Source of the DNA: Sphingobacterium sp. N143
Lineage (GTDB): Bacteria > Bacteroidota > Bacteroidia > Sphingobacteriales > Sphingobacteriaceae
Assembly: GCF_030325625.1 (NCBI RefSeq)
Contig: NZ_JACAIS010000003.1
Span: 124,001 to 188,000 of the forward strand
Reading direction: 5' to 3'
Length of the DNA: 64,000 bases
Shown here piece by piece: positions 27,436 to 35,901 of this stretch (positions are counted from its first letter, which is position 1; each line of letters starts with the position of its first letter). The notes under the pieces were generated by a model that was given only the letters and a program-made list of their open reading frames with translations, did not search any database and had not been told where the DNA came from. The position numbers were made by a program, and so were the translations under genes.

Positions 27436-28602
27436 CTACAATAAGGGTTGGAGTGCATCTTTCAACCTGCCCAGGCCTTCTTCCAGGATTCTTCTTGGGC
27501 AGGCGATATTTAGCCGGATAAACTGGTCAGACTGCTTGCCATACATCGCACCGACATTCACCTGGAGATGGGCGTCCTGCAGCAACAATTGCCCAAGCTC
27601 CCGGCTTGAGCAATTCAAGGCTGTACAATCTACCCAGGCAAGATAAGTCCCTTCCAAGGCAGTGAGTCCCAAAGCGGGTAAATGTGTAGCCAGGTAATGT
27701 TTTAAATAACTATAGTTGTCATGTATATAAGACAGGGCTTGCTGCAGCCACTCCTCACCTTCTTGGTAGGCAGTAATCAGTCCTGTTATCGCAAAGGGAC
27801 TGATACTGGAAATTTCATTGACTAAAAAAGCTTCCTGTACTTTCTTATTTAGATCGGGGTCTGCTGCAATGACTGTCGCCACCTGCAGTCCAGCCAGGTT
27901 AAAGGTCTTACTGGGAGCAATACAGGTAATGGAATTGGCCAGGAATTCCGGGCTGATGGTCCCAAAAGGTATATGTTTGTATCCTTCAAACACCAAGTCA
28001 CAATGAATTTCATCAGAGACAACCTTAACACCATGTTTCAAGCAAATCCCACCAAGACGTTCCAGCTCTGCTCTGGTCCATACCCTTCCTGCCGGATTAT
28101 GTGGACTGCATAAGATAAAGAGCTTCACTTTGGCATCACTTGCTTTGGCTTCAAAATCATCGAAATCGATCGTGTACTTCCCATCCTTATAAATCAAATC
28201 ATTGGAAACCACCTCGCATTGATTACGTTCTATAGACGAAAAAAAACAGTGGTAAACAGGTTCCTGTATCAATACTTTATCGCCTGCCACGGTAAAAGCC
28301 TTAATGATGGCTGACAATGCCGGTACTACCCCCAGAACGGGCAGTAACCATTTAGGCTGCAGATCAAACCCATGTCTTCGTTTTGACCAGGCTATCACCG
28401 CTTGATAAAAAGTATCCGGAACCTTCGCATAACCATATATGCCATGTGCAACACGCTGCATGAGCGCATCAACAATAGGTTGTGCGGCAGGAAAGTCCAT
28501 GTCAGCAACCCACAAAGGGATTAAATCCTTCAGCTCCTGTTGGTTCCATTTTACCGAATCAGTGCCCTGTCTGGGAATAATTTTGTCGAAATTATAGATC
28601 AT
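27436..28602 (-). CDS. MalY/PatB-type PLP-dependent C-S lyase or aminotransferase
   Basis: A 388-residue fold-type I PLP enzyme. N-terminal PLWVADMDF and GIYGYAKVPDTFYQAVIAW are typical of the PatB/MalY family. CSPHNPAGRVW, VVSDEIHCDLV (Asp197) and the Schiff-base lysine in APSKTFNLAGLQ (Lys232) are all present. Members cleave cystathionine or cysteine S-conjugates to thiol, pyruvate and ammonia. The whole window has further thiol-metabolism genes, but none adjoin. The start MIYNFDKII is typical for the family. Confidence 0.93.
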   Translation of the reverse strand: MIYNFDKIIPRQGTDSVKWNQQELKDLIPLWVADMDFPAAQPIVDALMQRVAHGIYGYAKVPDTFYQAVIAWSKRRHGFDLQPKWLLPVLGVVPALSAIIKAFTVAGDKVLIQEPVYHCFFSSIERNQCEVVSNDLIYKDGKYTIDFDDFEAKASDAKVKLFILCSPHNPAGRVWTRAELERLGGICLKHGVKVVSDEIHCDLVFEGYKHIPFGTISPEFLANSITCIAPSKTFNLAGLQVATVIAADPDLNKKVQEAFLVNEISSISPFAITGLITAYQEGEEWLQQALSYIHDNYSYLKHYLATHLPALGLTALEGTYLAWVDCTALNCSSRELGQLLLQDAHLQVNVGAMYGKQSDQFIRLNIACPRRILEEGLGRLKDALQPLL

Positions 28603-28793
28603 AAAGCAAGTTAATTAAAATCCAAGACCATTTCCAATAAAACCATTGGGAATTTCTCCCCAGCCAAAAGCTCCTGTTCCCCCAAACTGAACTTTTTCAT
28701 GTTCTCCCCCGACCTGTATAACAACAATGTTCTCGTAAAATAGACAGAGACAAAAACAAAGAGAAAGAGTATCTTTACAGAAAACACAGCACG

Positions 28794-29195
28794 ATGTCTG
28801 ACAACAATTTTTCAATAAAAGATAGATTGCGCAGTTTTCGTTACGCCTGGAATGGCTTGAAGATTGCCTGGAAAGAAGAACATAATTTCAGAGTGCACCT
28901 GATGGCAGCATGCTTAGCTATTGTATGCGGTTTCCTGTTAACGGTAAGTCATTATGAATGGTTGGCCATTATTTTTTCCATCGGTTTTGTTTTTGTCTGT
29001 GAACTGTTGAATACAGCATTGGAAAATCTCGCCGATTTTGTTTGTCCCGAACGTCATCCCCGTATAAAAAGAGTTAAAGATATTGCCGCCGCCGCCGTTA
29101 TGCTCAGCAGCATCACTGCACTTCTGATCGGGGCAATCATCTTTATCCCTAAGATCATTTCCTATTTCACTCCATCAGTCTCTCACATTTTCTAG
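28794..29195 (+). CDS. dgkA: diacylglycerol/undecaprenol kinase family protein
   Basis: A 133-residue integral membrane kinase with three hydrophobic helices. The N-terminal RSFRYAWNGLKIAWKEEHNFRVHL, the catalytic ELLNTALENLAD (about residues 75-86) and KDIAAAAVM fit the DgkA family. These phosphorylate diacylglycerol or undecaprenol for lipid recycling and cell-wall synthesis. In Gram-positive and many other bacteria undecaprenol is the substrate. A -7-like TATCTTTA lies at 28770-28777. Its 3' end overlaps the convergent lipoprotein gene by 21 bases. Confidence 0.9.
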   Translation: MSDNNFSIKDRLRSFRYAWNGLKIAWKEEHNFRVHLMAACLAIVCGFLLTVSHYEWLAIIFSIGFVFVCELLNTALENLADFVCPERHPRIKRVKDIAAAAVMLSSITALLIGAIIFIPKIISYFTPSVSHIF

Positions 29196-29663
29196 TACAA
29201 ATTTTTCGTCATAAACCAGCTTATCGGGCTCAACAAAAGACATTTTCCCACCCTTTTCTTCCACCGGTCCATATCCTTCAATCGCCCGGTCTTGAGCTAA
29301 TTTAAAAGCAACCTGCCGGACAGACTGCAAGCCCTCTGATGAAAAAGTATAATCGGCCAATAGAACACTGTCTTTCAGTACGCCAGCAATTCGGCCCGTA
29401 TTCCGGTCTTTTTCTTTCCAGGCATAGGTCAGATCCCCCTCTACTTTGCCCGCTTTCACTTCGATTGTTAATGATATCGTATCCCCATTTTTCAGGTATT
29501 GATAGCTTTTCTCCCCCTCAAGCATATAGCTGCTGTCCGTAGTGACATCATCACCGACCGTACTTTCTTTTGCTGCGGTTGTCACTGAGGCCTGTTTTTT
29601 CTCGCCCTGATTGCAGGCGGTCACACCGATCAATGCCAATATTCCGAGATTAAGTATTTTCAT
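29175..29663 (-). CDS. lipoprotein of unknown function
   Basis: A 162-residue predicted lipoprotein (lipobox GVTAC, Cys17). The mature part begins with a Lys/Ser/Thr-rich linker and then appears to be a small beta-rich domain (SYQYLKNGDTISLTIEVKAG, later GRIAGVLKDSVLLADYTFSS). I recognise no named family, though the pattern is common in Bacteroidota envelope proteins. Start MKILNLGIL is chosen for its signal peptide; 11 upstream in-frame residues are ignored. It overlaps the dgkA-like gene tail to tail. Confidence 0.8.
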   Translation of the reverse strand: MKILNLGILALIGVTACNQGEKKQASVTTAAKESTVGDDVTTDSSYMLEGEKSYQYLKNGDTISLTIEVKAGKVEGDLTYAWKEKDRNTGRIAGVLKDSVLLADYTFSSEGLQSVRQVAFKLAQDRAIEGYGPVEEKGGKMSFVEPDKLVYDEKFVLENVRD

Positions 29664-29911
29664 CTGTCCAATTTTTGTTTGTATAATGAATAGCAATCAG
29701 CAAAGCTTATTGTTTTAAAATAACTAACATTTAATATTTAAAGCTAAAAAAAACAAAAAGTCGCTAAATATTGTTTATAAGTTTAGATAACGGTAATATA
29801 TTAAAAATAAACAATTTAGTAACAATAAAATTATCCGGCCTTTATTGCAATGCTAATTTTTATTAGTAAATTGTACACTATAAAATTCAAGAATTCTTAA
29901 CCAATATTAGT

Positions 29912-30100
29912 ATGAAAGATGTAAGCTTTAAGAAATTTGACAGTGGGTCTACCTCACTCACAAAATTATCCATTGAGACTGACTTGGCTATTATTGTTAA
30001 AGAGACTGTGTCTGTTTCCACGGAATCCAAACTGGAAAAACTTCGCCGCTGTAAAGAAGAATTACTGAAGAGCCTATGGTTTGTTCAGCGTCAATGCTGA
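29912..30100 (+). CDS. possible small protein, unknown
   Basis: A 62-codon frame (MKDVSFKKFDSGSTSLTKLSI...) inside a 611-base gene-poor interval. It is rich in Lys, Ser and Glu, has a helix-prone C-terminus, and no membrane segment or recognised family. A perfect 20-bp hairpin at 30172-30218 lies about 70 bases after its stop, as expected for a short independent transcript. The rest of the interval (29664-29911) is very AT-rich and I see no clear promoter. Confidence 0.4.
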   Translation: MKDVSFKKFDSGSTSLTKLSIETDLAIIVKETVSVSTESKLEKLRRCKEELLKSLWFVQRQC

Positions 30101-30171
30101 TCGATAGGCAGCTTTTGCAATCAGCACCAACTACCTAACGACTCAATTATTATTTCAAGGTATTATTCTCC

Positions 30172-30218
30172 AACAAAGCAGTCTCTCCAAACCACAAATT
30201 TGGAGAGACTGCTTTGTT
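30172..30218. terminator. perfect 20-bp hairpin
   Basis: Arms 30172-30191 and 30199-30218 are exact complements (AACAAAGCAGTCTCTCCAAA on the left) with a 7-base loop. It lies between the small frame at 29912 and the convergent poxB. No long T run follows, but the stem is very stable. Confidence 0.75.
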
Positions 30219-30274
30219 AGGGTATGTTGTTTTTATTTATTACCCGCGCAGATTGTTATTACCGCCAGGCTATA

Positions 30275-32008
30275 TTATAATGATTTTAAATGTTTATAAT
30301 TGGATTTAATGGTATCCCACACTTCTTCAAAATTCCCCGAAAGCATCAGTTTTGCCATACTTTCGGTCATACCTTTCATCTGGCTGAACGATATCTTTGG
30401 TGGCATGGCCAAGGCATTGGGATTGGTATAAATATCCACCAGTACAGGTTCATCCGTGATGGCAAGTGCCTTGCTAATAACTTCATCGGTCTCCTCGGGC
30501 TGGGTTAGGGTAAATGCCCGGATTCCCATGGCCTGGGCAACCATTGCAAAGTCCGGATTAACCATATTCGTTTCCTGGTCTTTAAGTCCAGACACCTGCA
30601 TTTCTAGCTTCACCATACCCAGTGCACGGTTGTTAAAGACAAACAGCTTAATCGGCAAGTTATATTGCTTTATTGTCGCCAGATCTCCCAACAGCATAGA
30701 GAGTCCCCCATCGCCACAAAAAGCGATGATCTGCCGGTCAGGGCAGGTCAGCGCTGCCCCAATGGCCATAGGCATGGCGTTTGCCATTGATCCATGATTA
30801 AAAGACCCCAGCATCTTACGGTCCCGGCGCTGATTGATATACCGTGCCCCCCAAACACAGGACATTCCGGTATCAACCAAAAAAATAGCATCATCACTGG
30901 CCTTATGATCAATGGTATGGGCGACAAACTCTGGTTGAATAGCATATTCACTGCCAGCGTCATTGACATAAATCATCAGATCTTCTTTTACTTTTTCATA
31001 TGCATCAAGCTGTTTGTGCAGAAAACTTGCATCTGTCCGGGCTTCTACAAATGGTAACACGCTTTTTAAGGTATGTTCAATATCACCAACCAGACCGTAA
31101 TCCACCATCGACCGCCTTCCCAACTTCTCGCCATCAATATCAATCTGTACAATAGTTTTGTCGGTCGGTATAAAATCTTTATATGGAAAATCGGTCCCCA
31201 GTAACAGGATGAGATCGGACTGATGCATGCTCTGAAATGCAGAAGCTGTGCCCAATAATCCAGTCATGCCTATTTCGTTGGGATTATCCCGCTGGATATC
31301 GAGTTTTGCCTTAAAGGAATAGCCCACGGGGGCATAAATCTTCTGGGAGAGTTCTACGATTTGCTTTTGTGCATTCTTTGCCCCCACACCGCAAAATAAA
31401 GTCACTTTGTTGGCTTCATTAATATATTGTGCCAAATGTCCGATCTCCATTTCTGAAGGCCGTATTTGAGGCTGTGTAAAAAATACTTTAGAAGAAGTAT
31501 TCATCTTGACGGCTTCCATTTCTGAGACATCACCTGGCAAGCCGATCACGGCTACATCACGCTTTGATATCGCCTGCTGGATTGCATTTTGAACCATACG
31601 CTGCACTTGTTCCGGTCGGGTGATCATCTGGTTATAACAGGAACAGTCATCAAAGAGTTTGACCGGGTTTGTTTCCTGAAAGTAATCGGTACCAAATTCA
31701 TAAGTAGCACAGGTGGAAGCTATCACCAGCATGGGGACACGTGTTTTATGCGCCTCATAAACTCCATTGATCAAATGCACATGCCCAGGCCCACTGCTCC
31801 CGGCACAACAGGCTATCCCATGCAAATCTGCTTCAGCGGTGGCGGCAAACGCACCGACTTCCTCATGCCGGACATGGATCCATTGCATTGTCCCCTCCTC
31901 GTGAACCGCCTCGTTGAAAAAATTCAAACTGTCTCCTGTTACTGCATAAATACGCTTGATTCCCGCATCCTTTAAAATACCTACAATCTGGTGTGCTACA
32001 TTTTTCAT
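30275..32008 (-). CDS. poxB: pyruvate oxidase-like ThDP enzyme
   Basis: A 577-residue thiamine-diphosphate enzyme of the PoxB type. The three domains are visible. The N-terminal Pyr domain has HVRHEEVGAFAA (the activating Glu) and GPGHVHLINGVYEA. A central FAD/nucleotide domain (about 190-330) follows. The C-terminal PP domain has the ThDP motif FCGDGGLSMLLGDLATI ending in FNN. PoxB oxidatively decarboxylates pyruvate to acetate and CO2 with quinone at the membrane. Start MKNVAHQIVG is the family start; an earlier Met at 32059 is less likely. Related acetolactate synthases cannot be fully excluded. Confidence 0.88.
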   Translation of the reverse strand: MKNVAHQIVGILKDAGIKRIYAVTGDSLNFFNEAVHEEGTMQWIHVRHEEVGAFAATAEADLHGIACCAGSSGPGHVHLINGVYEAHKTRVPMLVIASTCATYEFGTDYFQETNPVKLFDDCSCYNQMITRPEQVQRMVQNAIQQAISKRDVAVIGLPGDVSEMEAVKMNTSSKVFFTQPQIRPSEMEIGHLAQYINEANKVTLFCGVGAKNAQKQIVELSQKIYAPVGYSFKAKLDIQRDNPNEIGMTGLLGTASAFQSMHQSDLILLLGTDFPYKDFIPTDKTIVQIDIDGEKLGRRSMVDYGLVGDIEHTLKSVLPFVEARTDASFLHKQLDAYEKVKEDLMIYVNDAGSEYAIQPEFVAHTIDHKASDDAIFLVDTGMSCVWGARYINQRRDRKMLGSFNHGSMANAMPMAIGAALTCPDRQIIAFCGDGGLSMLLGDLATIKQYNLPIKLFVFNNRALGMVKLEMQVSGLKDQETNMVNPDFAMVAQAMGIRAFTLTQPEETDEVISKALAITDEPVLVDIYTNPNALAMPPKISFSQMKGMTESMAKLMLSGNFEEVWDTIKSNYKHLKSL

Positions 32009-32200
32009 ATTTATCATGATGGTTTTAAGTAGTCGATACTGCGACAACATCCTGATCATGTCATCGCTTCTTTATAACAACAATGATGTGCAGCAATGGT
32101 TTTGATTTTAAAGATTCAGCACTTTCCGTGACACCTTGTACAGGATCAGCGTTTTGTGGTCCCACCAACAGCAGAACTTACCCGAAGAGAAGAGTAGAAT

Positions 32201-32236
32201 AAAAAAAGCTATACCTGGTGACATGGTATAGCTTTT
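32201..32236 (-). terminator. terminator of the GH123-like gene
   Basis: AAAAGCTATACC (32204-32215) and GGTATAGCTTTT (32225-32236) form a perfect stem. On the minus strand it ends in T7 (32201-32207). It separates this gene from poxB. Confidence 0.85.
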
Positions 32237-32260
32237 CTATGCATCAATTGCATTTATTAT

Positions 32261-34042
32261 TTATTTAAGCTGCTTGGACAGCTCATTCACAAAGGCTTTT
32301 GCATCATTCAGATCCTTGTTCCAGTCTGCATAACGCTTGGCGGTATTCAACTTAGCTATTTTTGCATTGAGCTTTGTCAAGTTAGCCTGATCATTTGCAG
32401 CTGTTAACTTTGTTTTAAGAATCCCTACTTTGGTATAATCCTGGATGCCTTCCAACATGCGTTCATAACGGATGGAGCTTCTTCCCTGCGGATAGACAAT
32501 ATAAGTATCTCCTGCTGGCCATGTGCGGAACCTGGAATCCCTTAATGGATCTTCTACCCATGAATTGAATGCCCAGCGTAAGGCGCCATCAAACCCCGCT
32601 GCCAATGCATACCAAGCCATGTAAGTAGATTCTGCTGGCTCCGAAAATGTAAATTGATTCGGAAATTCGTCTGAACAACAGACATAAAATGTCGTGATAT
32701 ATCCCTTTTTACGTCTATCGATCAAATCCTTATGATCAAATGGATCCCCTGCTGCAACACTGATGTCCGTGCTTTTGTGATAGCGTTGGTAGCTTTTATG
32801 ATTATCGGCAAAGGCAACCCCAAATTCAGGGGCCACACGTTCCAATAATGCCACTGCTGGATCCATTTCTTCGCGGGCCCGTTCATCCATGGCAATATTG
32901 GTAATTTTCAACCATCCCTTGCTGCTGACATGCTTGCTGAAATCCTTCAGGAAAGGCGTCCATAATTCTTCAAATACAGGTGTTCCGGGCTTGGCAACGA
33001 CGTTGACCTGTTCGTTCTTGCGCTCATCGAAATAATGAACCTCATTGTTCCAGGGCAGTAGTGAGTAACAGTTGATCTGTTTATTGATTCCCAGATCCAT
33101 CATAAACTGAACCCATTTGTCAAAAACGGTATAATCATAGGTCCAGGTTCCGTCTTTTCCTTTCTTCCAAGTGATCATATCTGCATAAGGGTCGTAAGTC
33201 TGTACATTCCAGGCATCCTTATTCAGCGTGGTGGTAATGACCTTTTGTCCAGCTGCTGCCAGCTGTTTCATTGTTGGTTTCAATGCTTCAAAATGCTCAT
33301 CGCTCCACATTTTAACCTGATTGACACGGGCTACAGCTGATGGATGTTGCCATTGGTCCAGGTGGTAAGTCCACTGTGAGGATGGGGGCAATACATGGTT
33401 CTGTACATGGACAGTAAGTTGCAACTGCCCTTGTACTTGGCCATTCTGTTGGACAGAGATAACCGTTTTATAAGCTCCTGCGGCTGCTTCGGCCGGCACT
33501 TTCACCGTAATCCATACGGGGCGTACTTTCTTTGCTTCAAGATCATAGCTTTTTAGATCGTCGAGCATATCGGCCGACAGGGATGCTTTAAAGTCTTCAG
33601 GCTTACGATGTCCACAGCCACTCGCAAACTCATCCGTCATGACATAACGCACAAACCGGGCCTGTACCGCGTCAGCCCCCATGGATGTACCCGCCTCTGT
33701 CTTAAGCTCTCCAGGTGTGACCACCACATCGGCCAGTTGCGCATTTGTCCAGAGAAGTATCTGTGCCGAAACCTGCTCGCCTTTCCAGGCTTCCAGGGTG
33801 GCATGCTGCTGTACAGTCAAGTTGGGGTTTACCGATTTTGGATAACGTTTGTCGATCGATACAAAGGAGGCATGCAAACCTGCCTTAACATTGGACCAAT
33901 CGGAAAGCGTATCCTTCGTCGGATCAGCCAGCTCAGTGAAAGTCGTTCCAAGATCATAGCGTTGCTGGGAATAACCTTGCTGACTGCCGCAAAATAACAT
34001 GCATGCAAGTGCAAGAGTAGAATAAATAGTAGTTTTAGGCAT
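32261..34042 (-). CDS. GH123-like (DUF4091) secreted glycoside hydrolase
   Basis: A 593-residue exported protein (signal peptide 1-25, ending GYSQ). An N-terminal beta-sandwich (about 40-215) is followed by a TIM-barrel-like domain of the DUF4091/GH123 type. It has NIAMDERAREEMDP with the adjacent Asp386-Glu387 pair expected for substrate-assisted catalysis in GH123 N-acetyl-beta-galactosaminidases. C-terminal YMAWYALAAGFDGALRWAFNSW and YPQG... are family-like. It would release GalNAc from glycoconjugates, but DUF4091 members without activity also exist. Start MPKTTIYSTL is chosen for its signal peptide. Confidence 0.78.
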   Translation of the reverse strand: MPKTTIYSTLALACMLFCGSQQGYSQQRYDLGTTFTELADPTKDTLSDWSNVKAGLHASFVSIDKRYPKSVNPNLTVQQHATLEAWKGEQVSAQILLWTNAQLADVVVTPGELKTEAGTSMGADAVQARFVRYVMTDEFASGCGHRKPEDFKASLSADMLDDLKSYDLEAKKVRPVWITVKVPAEAAAGAYKTVISVQQNGQVQGQLQLTVHVQNHVLPPSSQWTYHLDQWQHPSAVARVNQVKMWSDEHFEALKPTMKQLAAAGQKVITTTLNKDAWNVQTYDPYADMITWKKGKDGTWTYDYTVFDKWVQFMMDLGINKQINCYSLLPWNNEVHYFDERKNEQVNVVAKPGTPVFEELWTPFLKDFSKHVSSKGWLKITNIAMDERAREEMDPAVALLERVAPEFGVAFADNHKSYQRYHKSTDISVAAGDPFDHKDLIDRRKKGYITTFYVCCSDEFPNQFTFSEPAESTYMAWYALAAGFDGALRWAFNSWVEDPLRDSRFRTWPAGDTYIVYPQGRSSIRYERMLEGIQDYTKVGILKTKLTAANDQANLTKLNAKIAKLNTAKRYADWNKDLNDAKAFVNELSKQLK

Positions 34043-34133
34043 AACAGTTGTAATTATCAAAATTTTAGGAAGTCGCTTGCAGCCTATAGACACATATCGT
34101 GCTGCAGGTTTTGAAGCCTATAAGCATAAGCAA

Positions 34134-34160
34134 CAAAAAAAGCAAACAAGTTCTGTTTGC
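34134..34160 (-). terminator. terminator of the mtfA-like gene
   Basis: GCAAACA/TGTTTGC stem with a 5-base loop, followed on the minus strand by T7 and GTTGC. Confidence 0.8.
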
Positions 34161-34192
34161 CTTAAAAATACTAAATTTTTGTTTATCTCTAC

Positions 34193-34975
34193 TTAACTTT
34201 GTTCAAAAATTTCAGAAAGTGAACGATATAACTCGGGATGGTTCAATTTAAATTTCTCAGGATTTTCAAAAAAATACTCAGATGCCACAGCAAAAAATTC
34301 TGCCGGACTAGTCATGCCATAGGCATCAATATCCGATTTATTCGCTTTTATTTTATTGATTTCTTCCCGGATCAAATTCATAAATGGAATGACTCCCGTT
34401 TTATCCAATAAGTTTTCGGGGATACCATCAACAGTACCATCAGTTTTGTCAATAAGATGCACAAATTCATGGATTGCTGTGTTGTGACCATCACCTGCAT
34501 TTTTGAATCCATATGCTAATGCTGACTTGGATAGGATCATTTGGCCGTTCATCGCCCCTTCCCCTACCATTCCCATGATATTCCGGTCTGCATGCCCCTC
34601 AAATTGATAGGTTGAATTAAATTGGGAAGGATACACCATGATATTGGTCAGGTTAGGATAGGTCCAGTTCTTAAACGCAAAGATGGGAATAATGGCACTC
34701 GCAGCAATCATCATATAATCTTTCAGCTCGATCTCCACGCCGACGCCTTCAATTTTCACTGTATCCAGGAATTTCAGACAGCGCATTTCAAACTCTTGTT
34801 TGTCCTGGCCGGACAACTGACGATAATAAGCAACTTCCTCTTCCAGGATCTCCTTACCTTGATCGCTCAGGACCCGTTTGATCGTCTTGCTATTTTTGGC
34901 GGTACGATTTAACAGGTAATAAACAACGTAAATGGTAACTGGTATGAGCAGTATAATAAAAACCTTTCCTAACAT
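34193..34975 (-). CDS. M90-family (MtfA-like) zinc metallopeptidase
   Basis: A 260-residue protein with one N-terminal membrane helix (about 3-22) and a soluble domain. The zinc motif is AIHEFVHLID (His169-Glu170-x-x-His173) preceded by GDGHNT, and the later acidic segment AEFFAVASEYFFENPE belongs to the MtfA family pattern. E. coli MtfA is cytoplasmic and acts on the glucose-PTS regulator Mlc. The N-terminal anchor here suggests membrane location. It lies one base from the upstream lipoprotein gene, indicating an operon. Confidence 0.88.
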   Translation of the reverse strand: MLGKVFIILLIPVTIYVVYYLLNRTAKNSKTIKRVLSDQGKEILEEEVAYYRQLSGQDKQEFEMRCLKFLDTVKIEGVGVEIELKDYMMIAASAIIPIFAFKNWTYPNLTNIMVYPSQFNSTYQFEGHADRNIMGMVGEGAMNGQMILSKSALAYGFKNAGDGHNTAIHEFVHLIDKTDGTVDGIPENLLDKTGVIPFMNLIREEINKIKANKSDIDAYGMTSPAEFFAVASEYFFENPEKFKLNHPELYRSLSEIFEQS

Positions 34976-34976
34976 A

Positions 34977-35738
34977 TTATTTTATCTTTATCCAACGCGG
35001 ATCTCTGGCTTGCAAATTACGTAAAAAGCCTTTAAAATGGGATGTTCCAAATAAGATTAATATTTTTTGCTGCGGTGCATCTGCGACAAGGGAAGCGAGG
35101 TTTTCCTCTCTTTTCCGCATGACAAATTCTTTATCGAATCTATTCTTGAGCGAGGCCTTTATGGGTTTACATCCATAAGGTTCATTCAACGGTGTATCAT
35201 AATCACAGGGCTCCAGTTTTATCTCCCCATACAGATATTCAAAATCGTCAAGCAGTCTATTTTTAGGAATGTCAGCCTTGACTGCCGTTTCATAATTGAC
35301 CAAGAAGAAAGAATAGTCCGGCTGACTGATGATGCGTTGCCCCAATTTTCTGTACATCGGGGCCCTCAGAATCCGGCTCGTGTCTCCCGGTGTCTCGATA
35401 CACTGCTGCAGCCCCAGCCTGTTGCCCGTCAATTTCCTGAACTTTCGGTCATATAAATCTCGCTCGGCAGCACTGTCCACTTGATAAGCGATACTTTCAT
35501 AAAAAACAACATACCCAGCTTTTTGAAGAGAATCTACAGCATGCTGTATCTGATCGTAATATACACGGGTCCCCAAGTGACGCATCGGGATATAGAGCAC
35601 GCTTCGTGCTCCGTTACGGAGTTCAAACTTCCTGGAGGCATCACGGAGCACTCCCGTGCTCTGCACCAACAATGAGGTATCGCAGCCACTAAAAGTTATT
35701 ACGGCGAAAAAAAGGAAGATAATTTGTCTCAACTGCAT
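34977..35738 (-). CDS. TraB/Tiki-superfamily-like lipoprotein, unknown function
   Basis: A 253-residue lipoprotein (lipobox TFSGC, Cys19). Two conserved-looking segments, SVLYIPMRHLGTRVYYDQI near residue 48 and ILILFGTSHFKGFLRNL near the C-terminus, resemble the GxxH-type motifs of the TraB/GumN/ChaN (Tiki) superfamily, some of which are metal-dependent proteases or haem-binding. The assignment is tentative. It forms an apparent operon with the MtfA-like gene. The 163-base gap to glgC holds nothing clear. Confidence 0.65.
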   Translation of the reverse strand: MQLRQIIFLFFAVITFSGCDTSLLVQSTGVLRDASRKFELRNGARSVLYIPMRHLGTRVYYDQIQHAVDSLQKAGYVVFYESIAYQVDSAAERDLYDRKFRKLTGNRLGLQQCIETPGDTSRILRAPMYRKLGQRIISQPDYSFFLVNYETAVKADIPKNRLLDDFEYLYGEIKLEPCDYDTPLNEPYGCKPIKASLKNRFDKEFVMRKREENLASLVADAPQQKILILFGTSHFKGFLRNLQARDPRWIKIK

Positions 35739-35901
35739 ACTATTTATTGTTATTACTTGCTTTCAAACAGCAAGACACGGTTACAGCCCCCCGCTTACTG
35801 TTGGCTTTATAGCCTCGGCCATGGAGTGGTCATATACCTATGATGTTTTATTAAAATAACATGCAATAATAACAATATATTATCTTCCTTGTTCAATAAA
35901 T

